DNA from: Pseudomonadota bacterium
Lineage (GTDB): Bacteria > Myxococcota > Myxococcia > Myxococcales > Anaeromyxobacteraceae
Assembly (NCBI GenBank): GCA_023419875.1
Contig: JAEZXM010000293.1
Coordinates: forward strand, 1-6,699
Direction: 5' to 3'
DNA: 6,699 nt
Below are positions 1 to 6,686 of the stretch, piece by piece. The notes below the pieces were generated by a model. It was not told the origin of the DNA. It worked only from the letters and a program-made list of their open reading frames with translations, and did not search any database. The stretch's first letter is position 1. The number at the start of each line of letters is the position of its first letter. The position numbers and the translations under genes were made by a program.

Positions 1-495
1 CGGGCTCGTGTCCTCCGGGAGGTCGATCGCACGTGGCGCCTCCGCCCCGCGCCCGCCACGGAGGTGGCTCTCGATCGCGCGTTCGAGCTCCTCCTCGGAG
101 GAGAGCATGGGGCGGATCTCGAGGCCCGTCGCGAAGGACAGCTCGTCGAGCACGCGCAGGTCCGAGGGATCGGGGCAGGCGACGACGAGCGGGCCGCGGC
201 GGTGCTCGCTGAGCCGGGCGAGGGGCAGGACCTTGCGGGAGCGCACGACCTTCTCCGGGACGAGCGCGACGACGTCGCGGGGGATCACCTTGTCCCGGAG
301 CGGGACGTAGGGGGCGCCGATCTGGTTGCCCACGGCCGAGAGCACGTCGGCCTCCCGCATGAACCCCAGGTGAACGATGGCGCGCCCGAGACGACCGCCC
401 CACCGCCGCTGATGGGCGAGCGCGCTCTCGAGCTGAACGGGGTCGATGGCCCCGACCTCGAGGAGCACCTCGCCGATCCTCTTCCGCGTCGTCAT
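1..495 (-). CDS. MshEN (GspE/PilB N-terminal) domain protein, C-terminal part beyond window
   Basis: A 165-codon reading frame starts at ATG 495-493 and stays open to the left edge, so the gene is partial at its 3' end. The start is supported by GGAGGA (509-504) 8 nt upstream. The protein begins MTTRKRIGEVLLEVGAID and shows the tandem 24-residue MshEN motif: residues 6-29 (RIG ... L22 xx AL xx Q29), a 5-residue spacer RRWGG (30-34), then residues 35-58 (RLG ... V51 xx AV xx Q58). In the MshE/PilB family this repeat binds cyclic di-GMP. Residues about 60-150 match the remainder of a GspE N-terminal domain (for example GAPYVPLRD and VVACPDPSDL). No Walker motifs occur in the visible part, but they would lie further downstream in a secretion or pilus ATPase, so an ATPase and a stand-alone c-di-GMP receptor both remain possible. 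Domain call is confident; full identity is unknown. Confidence 0.85.
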   Translation of the reverse strand, partial: MTTRKRIGEVLLEVGAIDPVQLESALAHQRRWGGRLGRAIVHLGFMREADVLSAVGNQIGAPYVPLRDKVIPRDVVALVPEKVVRSRKVLPLARLSEHRRGPLVVACPDPSDLRVLDELSFATGLEIRPMLSSEEELERAIESHLRGGRGAEAPRAIDLPEDTSP

Positions 496-503
496 TCGTG
501 CCG

Positions 504-509
504 TCCTCC
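504..509 (-). promoter_or_regulatory. Shine-Dalgarno site of the MshEN gene
   Basis: GGAGGA on the minus strand lies 8 nt before ATG 495. It is the best ribosome-binding match near this start and fixes the N terminus just ahead of the first MshEN motif. Confidence 0.7.
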
Positions 510-563
510 GCCCGCGCGACGCTGCAAGGAGGGTGCCCTGCCGGGGCGGCGGAGGAAGGAACG

Positions 564-594
564 GGGTGATGCGACGGGGACCGCGCAATCACCC
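564..594. repeat. Inverted repeat / hairpin between cpoB and the MshEN gene
   Basis: GGGTGAT (564-570) and ATCACCC (588-594) are perfect inverted copies. Inside them GCG (571-573) can pair with CGC (584-586) with A587 bulged, giving about 10 bp of stem and a 10-nt loop. No T-tract follows on either strand, so a classical intrinsic terminator is not supported. It may end the pal-cpoB transcript, act in RNA, or be a protein-binding dyad 70-100 bp upstream of the MshEN start. Confidence 0.45.
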
Positions 595-614
595 GGAATC
601 GGGGCATAAACGGG

Positions 615-640
615 CCAGCTCCCGCGGAGATGCGGGCTGG
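615..640. repeat. GC-rich hairpin in the intergenic region
   Basis: CCAG (615-618) and CCCGC (621-625) pair with GCGGG (632-636) and CTGG (637-640), leaving a 2-nt bulge (CT) and a 6-nt loop. Read on the minus strand it is followed by CCCGTTTA, a poor T-tract. It is a weak candidate for the end of the pal-cpoB transcript; a second small perfect hairpin (GTGGGA-GTG-TCCCAC, 654-668) lies closer to cpoB. Confidence 0.3.
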
Positions 641-713
641 GGCTGGCGCGAGGGTGGGAGTGTCCCACGGACCCGGGGGTGAACGGCGCACCCACCAGTA
701 GGGGGGTGAAGGG

Positions 714-1607
714 CTACTGCGCCTTGTTCGCCGGTCGGGCGGGCTTCTTCGCCTTCTTCTTCGGCGGCGGCTTCAGCTTGGCCAGGAGATCCTTGGCCTT
801 GGTCGCGGCGGCGCTCTTCGGATAGCGGCGCACGATGTCCTCGAGCATGGCCGGGGCCTCGGGCTTGAGCTCTTCCAGCTCGATCATGGCGTTCGCCATC
901 CCGAGCATCGCGTCCGGGACCTTCTCCGAGCGCGGCGCGTTCTTGTAGACCCAGCCGTACGCGACGAACGACTCCTTCCAGCGGCCCTGGCTCGCCGCCA
1001 GCGCGCCGGAGCGGAGCGCCGCGTCCGGCGCCGCGGCGTCCGTGGGGAACCGGCGCACGTACTCCTCGTACAGGGCCCGCGACACGCCCGCGTTGCCCTT
1101 CTGCTCCTGCGTCTGCGCGAGCGCGAGGAACGCGGCCCGGTCATCCTGCTTCGGCAGGCCCTCGATGAGCTGCTTTGCCTCGGCCTCATCGAGCGCGCCG
1201 CGGCCGCGGAGGGCGGCGAACCGCGTGTCGGTGCTCTGCTGCAGCTCGGCGAGGCGCTGCTCCATCTGGCCGAGCTTGTGGTGCTCGACCTCGAGGTCTC
1301 CCTTGGCCTTTGCGAGCTCGTCCTGGAGCCGGTTCACCGCCACGCCCAGATCGGCGCCGCTGCGGCGGGCCGCCTGGTTCAGCTCGTCGATCTTGTGCTG
1401 CGCCTCGGCGATCTTCTTGTCGACGGCCGCGACCCGGTCCTTGACCACCCGCTCCTGCTCCTCGATCCGGCGCCGCAGGTCCGCGGTGGAACCTTCGAGC
1501 TTGTCGAGGCGCTGGGACATGAGCTCGCCCTGCTCGAGCGGGACCCAGCAGGCCGACGCCGCGAGGAGCAGCGCCGGCCCCAGGATTCTGTGCACGCGGA
1601 GGAGCAT
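714..1607 (-). CDS. cpoB: CpoB/YbgF-like Tol-Pal accessory lipoprotein
   Basis: The product is 297 aa. ATG 1607 overlaps the pal stop codon (TGATG) and has no Shine-Dalgarno of its own, so translation is probably coupled to pal. Residues 1-20 form a signal peptide ending in the lipobox ASAC (C20), which predicts a lipoprotein; E. coli CpoB is soluble and periplasmic, so this differs. Residues about 25-135 are a long charged heptad-type coiled coil (for example RLDKLEGSTADLRRRIEEQE). Residues about 155-278 are TPR-like helices in the YbgF pattern (ALYEEYVRRFPTD, then a repeat with W210, then DIVRRYPKSAAATKAKDLL). The last 20 residues are a Lys/Pro/Ala-rich basic tail. In E. coli CpoB binds TolA and adjusts PBP1B activity during constriction. 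The longer frame up to 1985 only overlaps pal in another frame and is not the start. Family call is confident; the symbol rests on architecture and linkage to pal. Confidence 0.85.
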   Translation of the reverse strand: MLLRVHRILGPALLLAASACWVPLEQGELMSQRLDKLEGSTADLRRRIEEQERVVKDRVAAVDKKIAEAQHKIDELNQAARRSGADLGVAVNRLQDELAKAKGDLEVEHHKLGQMEQRLAELQQSTDTRFAALRGRGALDEAEAKQLIEGLPKQDDRAAFLALAQTQEQKGNAGVSRALYEEYVRRFPTDAAAPDAALRSGALAASQGRWKESFVAYGWVYKNAPRSEKVPDAMLGMANAMIELEELKPEAPAMLEDIVRRYPKSAAATKAKDLLAKLKPPPKKKAKKPARPANKAQ

Positions 1608-1609
1608 CA
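1605..1609 (-). promoter_or_regulatory. TGATG stop-start overlap coupling pal and cpoB
   Basis: On the minus strand the pal stop TGA (1609-1607) shares its A with the cpoB ATG (1607-1605). The 15 bases before this ATG hold no purine-rich ribosome-binding site, so cpoB is likely translated by ribosomes finishing pal, keeping the two products in step. Confidence 0.75.
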
Positions 1610-2335
1610 GCGGTCGAACACGAAGTCGGCGCGGCGGTTCTTCGACCAGCACTCCTCGTTCGACTGCCGGCACACCGGCCGCTCCTTGCCGAAGCTGACC
1701 GTGTCGATCGTCCCACCGACACCAAGGTCGGAGAGGTACCGGCGGGCCGCCTCCGCGCGGCGCGCGCCGAGGGCGACGTTGTACTGCGCGGTGCCGCGCT
1801 CGTCCGCGTTGCCCTGGACCGTGACCCGCCTGGCGGGGGCCTCCTTGAGGCAGCCGGCGAGATTCTGGAGCGTGTCCTGCGCGTCGGACGTCAGCGTGGA
1901 CTGGTCGAAGCCGAAGCGGACGGTGAACCGGGAGGCGTCCCTGCACTCCTCGGGGATCTCGGACCGGCTCACGGGAGCGACGCACTGGCCGTTCTGGCAG
2001 GTCTCACCGCCGGTGCAGTCGCGGTCCGAACCGCAGGTGCCGGCGGCCCGCGCCACGCACCGCTCGCCCTGGCAGGTCTGGCCGGGCGGGCAGTCGGCGT
2101 CGCCGGCGCACTGGGGCCTCGGCGTGCACTTGTTGTCACGGCAAACGAAGCCGGCCTGGCAGTCGCCGTCCGCGCCGCACTCCTGGCAGCGGCCGTCCAC
2201 GCACACCTTCCCGAATCCCGCCTGGTCGGCGCAGTCCGCGCTGGACCTGCACTCGCCGTTCGTGGGCCGGCTGGGACAGGCGGTCAACGTGAGGGCGCCA
2301 GACACGCAAAGTGCGAGCAGTAGAACGCGACGCAT
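1607..2335 (-). CDS. pal: Peptidoglycan-associated lipoprotein (Pal) with Cys-rich repeat module
   Basis: The product is 242 aa, starting at ATG 2335 with GGAGG 4 nt upstream. The frame extends to 2437, but the extra 34 residues would precede a clear signal peptide. Residues 1-20 are a lipoprotein signal ending LTLTAC (C20). Residues 29-118 hold four cysteine repeats: C29/35/45/50, C53/59/65/70, C76/82/88/93, C101/107/113/118; the last three follow C-x5-C-x5-C-x4-C exactly and the first has x9 in the middle. Residues about 136-242 are the OmpA/Pal peptidoglycan-binding domain: FGFDQSTL, GNADERGTAQYNVALGARRA (175-194) and SKNRRADFVF near the end. D178 and the downstream Arg match the diaminopimelate-binding positions of the family; the common GHADERG is GNADERG here. 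C131, C162, C222 and C229 are further cysteines in or near the OmpA domain. It should anchor the outer membrane to peptidoglycan and partner TolB. The Cys module is the unusual part (longer than E. coli Pal, about 173 aa). Confidence 0.93.
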   Translation of the reverse strand: MRRVLLLALCVSGALTLTACPSRPTNGECRSSADCADQAGFGKVCVDGRCQECGADGDCQAGFVCRDNKCTPRPQCAGDADCPPGQTCQGERCVARAAGTCGSDRDCTGGETCQNGQCVAPVSRSEIPEECRDASRFTVRFGFDQSTLTSDAQDTLQNLAGCLKEAPARRVTVQGNADERGTAQYNVALGARRAEAARRYLSDLGVGGTIDTVSFGKERPVCRQSNEECWSKNRRADFVFDR

Positions 2336-2338
2336 GTA

Positions 2339-2344
2339 TCCTCC
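2339..2344 (-). promoter_or_regulatory. Shine-Dalgarno site of pal
   Basis: GGAGGA on the minus strand ends 3 nt before ATG 2335 (GGAGG with 4-nt spacing, rather short). It supports starting pal at the signal peptide rather than at the upstream ATG codons at 2437 or 2431. Confidence 0.65.
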
Positions 2345-2380
2345 GGGTGTATCGGTCGTGTGCCGCGAGCAGGGTACTCG

Positions 2381-2435
2381 ATTCCTATTCCCTCCATTCC
2401 CAACGCGTGTCAAAGGATTTCGCTTCCGCATTCCC
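2381..2435. repeat. Repeated ATTCC(C) motifs in the divergent promoter region
   Basis: ATTCC(C) occurs at 2381-2385, 2387-2392, 2396-2401 and 2430-2435, that is GGGAAT on the pal strand. Three copies lie over or beside the -10 and spacer of the pal promoter and one lies upstream of the regulator start. They could be sites for one DNA-binding protein acting on both divergent genes; no known regulator is recognised from the motif. Confidence 0.35.
2384..2413 (-). promoter_or_regulatory. Sigma-70-type promoter candidate for pal-cpoB
   Basis: On the minus strand a consensus -35 TTGACA (2413-2408) is followed 18 nt later by AATAGG (2389-2384), a poor -10 (3 of 6 matches). Transcription would begin near 2376, leaving an untranslated leader of about 40 nt before pal. 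The -35 is strong; the weak -10 makes the exact call uncertain. It sits in the most AT-rich stretch of the window. Confidence 0.5.
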
Positions 2436-2444
2436 ACCCGGGAT

Positions 2445-2456
2445 TAACATCCGTTC

Positions 2457-2457
<1 letters not shown>
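2445..2457 (+). promoter_or_regulatory. Possible -10 element with leaderless start of the regulator gene
   Basis: TAACAT (2445-2450, 4 of 6 matches to TATAAT) ends 6 nt before ATG 2457. No convincing -35 and no Shine-Dalgarno is seen. A transcript starting at about 2456-2457 would be leaderless. A short dyad GGAT-TAAC-ATCC (2441-2452) covers this element. Weakly supported. Confidence 0.25.
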
Positions 2458-3818
<1,361 letters not shown>

Positions 3819-3832
3819 GCGCCCGCCCGGAC

Positions 3833-3856
3833 CGCGTCCCGGCGGCGACGGACGCG
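3833..3856. repeat. Inverted repeat, candidate enhancer for the sigma-54 promoter
   Basis: CGCGTCC (3833-3839) and GGACGCG (3850-3856) are perfect 7-bp inverted copies around a 10-nt spacer. The centre is about 91 bp upstream of the predicted sigma-54 transcript start at 3936, the usual range for an NtrC-family enhancer. A larger pair, GCGCCCG (3819-3825) and CGGGCGC (3881-3887), encloses it. It could instead be a hairpin after the regulator stop codon, but no T-tract follows. Confidence 0.35.
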
Positions 3857-3909
3857 TGGCGCAGGCGACACAAGGGCCGCCGGGCGCACGCTCCGTGGCG
3901 TTTTCGGCG

Positions 3910-3925
3910 TGGCACGCCCCCTGCT
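3910..3925 (+). promoter_or_regulatory. Sigma-54 (-24/-12) promoter upstream of the PBP1A gene
   Basis: TGGCACGCCCCCTGCT matches the sigma-54 consensus TGGCACG-N4-TTGCW with one change (T to C at the first T of TTGC, a position where a pyrimidine is accepted). The GG (3911-3912) and GC (3923-3924) have the exact required spacing, placing the transcript start near 3936. It lies 92 bp after the stop of a sigma-54 activator gene and 148 bp before the preferred PBP start, in non-coding DNA. Confidence 0.65.
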
Positions 3926-4062
3926 GTACCCCTCGAAAGAAATGGTTTCCCGCACTTGGCCGAACCCCTCGCCGGGCGCTATCGTTCGGCACCCCGCCGT
4001 GCAGACGCCCGCCACCCCTCCCCAGGATCCGCCCGCCCCCGCCGCGGCGGGGTCCGGCGGCC

Positions 4063-4067
4063 AGGAG
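4063..4067 (+). promoter_or_regulatory. Shine-Dalgarno site deciding the PBP1A start
   Basis: AGGAG lies 6 nt before GTG 4074. No comparable site precedes the earlier in-frame starts at 3909, 3942 or 3999. Confidence 0.7.
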
Positions 4068-4073
4068 AAACGA

Positions 4074-6683
4074 GTGCCCCGCAAGCCCCGCCGCCGGCTC
4101 TGGAAGATCGTCCGCGCCGTCCTGCTCATCGCCGCGGCCGGGATCCTCGGGGTGGCCGCGCTCGTCTTCGCCTGGACCCGCGAGCTGCCCGCCTTCGACA
4201 CGCTCAAGGACTACCAGCCGCTCGTCTCCACGCGCGTCTACGCGGCGGACGGGACCGAGGCCTTCCAGTTCTTCAGCGAGCGCCGCACCGTGGTGCCGAT
4301 CCAGGACATCCCCGAGGTCCTGAAGAAGGCGGTGCTCGCCGCCGAGGACGCCCGCTTCTACGAGCACGAGGGAGTGAACTACCTCGCCATCGTGCGCTGC
4401 GCGGGGCGCGGAGTCTTGCACGGCGGGATGCGCTGCGGTGGATCGACCATCACCCAGCAGGTGGTGAAGACGTTCCTGCTCTCCAGCGAATGGCGCGTGA
4501 AGCGGAAGGTGAAGGAGCTCGTGCTCGCGCCTCGCCTCGAGCAGAACCTCTCGAAGGACGAGATCCTGTACCTGTACCTGAACCAGATCTACTTCGGCCA
4601 CCTGCGCTACGGAGTCCAGGAGGCGAGCCGGTTCTACTTCGGCAAGGACGTGAAGGACCTCGGCCTCGCCGAGGCGGCGACGCTGGCCGGCATCATCGCG
4701 TCGCCGATGAACAAGTCCCCCGTGAACCACCCCGGCGCCGCCAAGGAGCGGCAGCAGTACGTGCTCCGTCGGATGCGGAAGGAGGGCTGGATCACCGAGG
4801 CGCAGCTCAAGGCCGAGATCGACCGCCCGCTCCTCACGCGCCCCCCCCCGCCCGAGCCGCCCGGGGCCTGGTACGCCGACGCGGTGCGGAAGGTGCTCGA
4901 GGAGAAGTACGGCGTCGAGCGGGTCGCCACGGACGGCCTCGTGGTCGAGATCGCGATGGACCCGCGGCTCCAGCAGTACGCGGAGCTGGCGCTCCAGGCC
5001 GGGCTGCGCGCCGTCGATCGGCGGCAAGGGTGGCGCGGCCCGATCCTCCACCTCGAGCCGGCGCAGCTCGAGGGGGCGCTGCCGGTCTGGCGGGAGAAGC
5101 TCGGGAGCGTCGATCCCAGGCCGGGGCAGGTGATGGTCTGGGACCTCGGCAAGGTCGATCCCGAGCTGCTCGCGCCGGGCGAGGAGGCGCCCGAGCGGGA
5201 CGTCGCGCGCATGGCCCGGGCGCGCGTCCTCGCGACCGGCGACGTCTACGCGGGACTGGTCGTGAAGGTCGAGGAGAAGACCGCCGTCGTGGACCTCGGG
5301 AACGCCCGCGGCGAGCTCAAGCTCGCGGACGTGACCTGGGCCCGCAAGTGGAACCCGTCCGAGGCCACCGCCGCGCCGAAGAAGATGTCGTCGGTCGTGC
5401 GCGCGGGCGACGTGGTGCAGGTGCAGGTCCTGCTCGGGAAGGTCCCGCCGGAGCGGGCGGCGCGGGAGAAGAAGCTGCTCTCGCTGTCGCTCGAGCAGAC
5501 GCCGCTCGTGCAGGGCGCGCTGGTGGCGATCGACCCCGCGACGCGCGGGGTCCGGGCCCTCGTGGGCGGCATCGGCTACGGGTCCCGAAACCTCTTCAAC
5601 CGCGCGCTCCAGGCCCGCCGGCAGGCGGGCAGCGCCATGAAGCCGTTCGTCTGGGGCTCCGCCGTCGAGTCCCGGCGGTACACGCCCGGGACGATCGTCT
5701 ACGACACGCCCGACCTCTACCGCGATCCCTGGGGAAAGGAGTGGAAGCCGCGCAACTACGAGCGCGACTCGTTCGACGGCCCGATGCTGCTCGGCGCGGC
5801 GCTCGCCCACTCCAAGAACACGGTGGCGGTGAAGCTCGTCAACGCCCTGGGCGTGGACGCGGTGGTCGACTTCTCGAGGCGTCTGGGGATCGAGTCCGAG
5901 CTGCCCCGGAACCTCACCCTCGCCCTGGGCACGGGAGACGTGACGCCGCTCGAGCTGACGAACGCGTACACCTCGATCGCCGCGCACGGCTTCGCGACGC
6001 CGCCGGTGCTGATCCTCTCGGTGAAGGACCGGCATGGGAACCTCCTCGAGGAGCACCCTCCGGTGGAGCCGCCGCGCGTGATGCCGGTGGTGGCGCCCGA
6101 CGCCCTCGACGGCGCCGCGTTCGCGGGCGACACCCCGCCGCCCACCACCGCACAGCCCCCGCCGGACTCCGCCGACCCCAGCCTGGCCGCCCCGTTCTTC
6201 GCCATCCCCGAGACCGGCACGCGCCCGGACGTCGCGTACCTGCTCACCTCGATGCTGCGCGAGGTGATCGACTCCGGCACCGCGGCGGCGGCGAAGACGC
6301 TCCAGCGCCCCGCCGCCGGCAAGACCGGCACGACGCAGGAGCACCGCAACGCCTGGTTCGTGGGCTTCACGCCCGAGCTCGCCGCCGGCGTGTGGGTCGG
6401 GTTCGACGACAACGCGCCGCTCGGCCCCCGGGAGACCGGCGCCATGGCGGCCCTCCCGGCCTGGATCTCCTTCATGCAGGCGGCGCTGGGTGGGAAGCCG
6501 GCGAGCCAGTTCGACCTCGTCCCCGGCGTGGAGCAGGTCCGGATCGACGTCGCCACCGGCAAGCTCGCCGGCCCGGACCAGCCGAACGCGCCCTTCCTTC
6601 CTTTCATCTCCGGGACCGCTCCGACCGAGTCCGGGGGCTCGGACACCAAGCCGCCCGAGAACTTCTTCATGGATGACCGATGA
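4074..6683 (+). CDS. mrcA: Bifunctional class A penicillin-binding protein (PBP1A type)
   Basis: The product is 869 aa from GTG 4074, chosen for its AGGAG site and because G/C-ending codons become near-universal only from there; the frame is open up to GTG 3909, but that codon overlaps the sigma-54 promoter. Residues 1-11 are a basic cytoplasmic start, 12-34 one membrane anchor. The glycosyltransferase domain (about 58-235) has EDARFYEHEG (catalytic E91), GGSTITQQ (122-129) and RKVKE (144-148, second Glu E148). An OB-like domain (about 319-460, from GWRGP) is typical of PBP1A. The transpeptidase domain (about 475-815) has SAMK (nucleophile S520, K523), SKN (580-582) and KTG (750-752). It polymerises lipid II and cross-links peptidoglycan in the periplasm. 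Odd points: only two cysteines (C109, C121) beside the GGSTITQQ motif, a Pro/Ala-rich insert (about 669-718) inside the transpeptidase domain, and a C9 run at 4841-4849. A sigma-54 promoter lies in its leader. Family is certain; the symbol is by analogy to E. coli mrcA. Confidence 0.93.
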   Translation: MPRKPRRRLWKIVRAVLLIAAAGILGVAALVFAWTRELPAFDTLKDYQPLVSTRVYAADGTEAFQFFSERRTVVPIQDIPEVLKKAVLAAEDARFYEHEGVNYLAIVRCAGRGVLHGGMRCGGSTITQQVVKTFLLSSEWRVKRKVKELVLAPRLEQNLSKDEILYLYLNQIYFGHLRYGVQEASRFYFGKDVKDLGLAEAATLAGIIASPMNKSPVNHPGAAKERQQYVLRRMRKEGWITEAQLKAEIDRPLLTRPPPPEPPGAWYADAVRKVLEEKYGVERVATDGLVVEIAMDPRLQQYAELALQAGLRAVDRRQGWRGPILHLEPAQLEGALPVWREKLGSVDPRPGQVMVWDLGKVDPELLAPGEEAPERDVARMARARVLATGDVYAGLVVKVEEKTAVVDLGNARGELKLADVTWARKWNPSEATAAPKKMSSVVRAGDVVQVQVLLGKVPPERAAREKKLLSLSLEQTPLVQGALVAIDPATRGVRALVGGIGYGSRNLFNRALQARRQAGSAMKPFVWGSAVESRRYTPGTIVYDTPDLYRDPWGKEWKPRNYERDSFDGPMLLGAALAHSKNTVAVKLVNALGVDAVVDFSRRLGIESELPRNLTLALGTGDVTPLELTNAYTSIAAHGFATPPVLILSVKDRHGNLLEEHPPVEPPRVMPVVAPDALDGAAFAGDTPPPTTAQPPPDSADPSLAAPFFAIPETGTRPDVAYLLTSMLREVIDSGTAAAAKTLQRPAAGKTGTTQEHRNAWFVGFTPELAAGVWVGFDDNAPLGPRETGAMAALPAWISFMQAALGGKPASQFDLVPGVEQVRIDVATGKLAGPDQPNAPFLPFISGTAPTESGGSDTKPPENFFMDDR

Positions 6684-6686
6684 AGA

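Noticed and set aside
64..609. Plus-strand open frame opposite the MshEN gene
   Set aside because: No recognisable motif or ribosome site; the minus strand carries a clear MshEN domain with a Shine-Dalgarno site.
604..617. Possible sigma-54 promoter on the minus strand ahead of the MshEN gene (TGGCCCGTTTATGC)
   Set aside because: The spacing between GG and GC is one base short, and sigma-54 promoters tolerate no spacing change.
1608..1985. Upstream extension of the cpoB frame
   Set aside because: It lies wholly inside pal in another frame, gives an Arg/Pro-rich sequence, and would bury the clear lipoprotein signal peptide that starts at 1607.
2427..2442. Possible -24/-12 element facing pal (TGGGAATGCGGAAGCG on the minus strand)
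   Set aside because: Spacing of GG to GC is correct but the flanking bases match poorly; the nearby TTGACA is a better promoter signal.
1278..2447. Plus-strand open frame opposite pal and cpoB
   Set aside because: Antisense shadow of two well-supported genes, with low-complexity Ser/Arg/Pro composition and no domain.
3829..3839. Small hairpin GGAC-CGC-GTCC after the regulator stop as a terminator
   Set aside because: The stem is only 4 bp and no T-tract follows; the 3833-3856 dyad uses the same bases and is the stronger structure.
3909..4073. Earlier in-frame starts for the PBP (GTG 3909, ATG 3942, GTG 3999)
   Set aside because: GTG 3909 overlaps the sigma-54 promoter. None has a good ribosome site, and the stretch contains many T- or A-ending codons unlike the gene body. 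GTG 3999, giving a Pro/Ala-rich cytoplasmic tail, is the least unlikely alternative.
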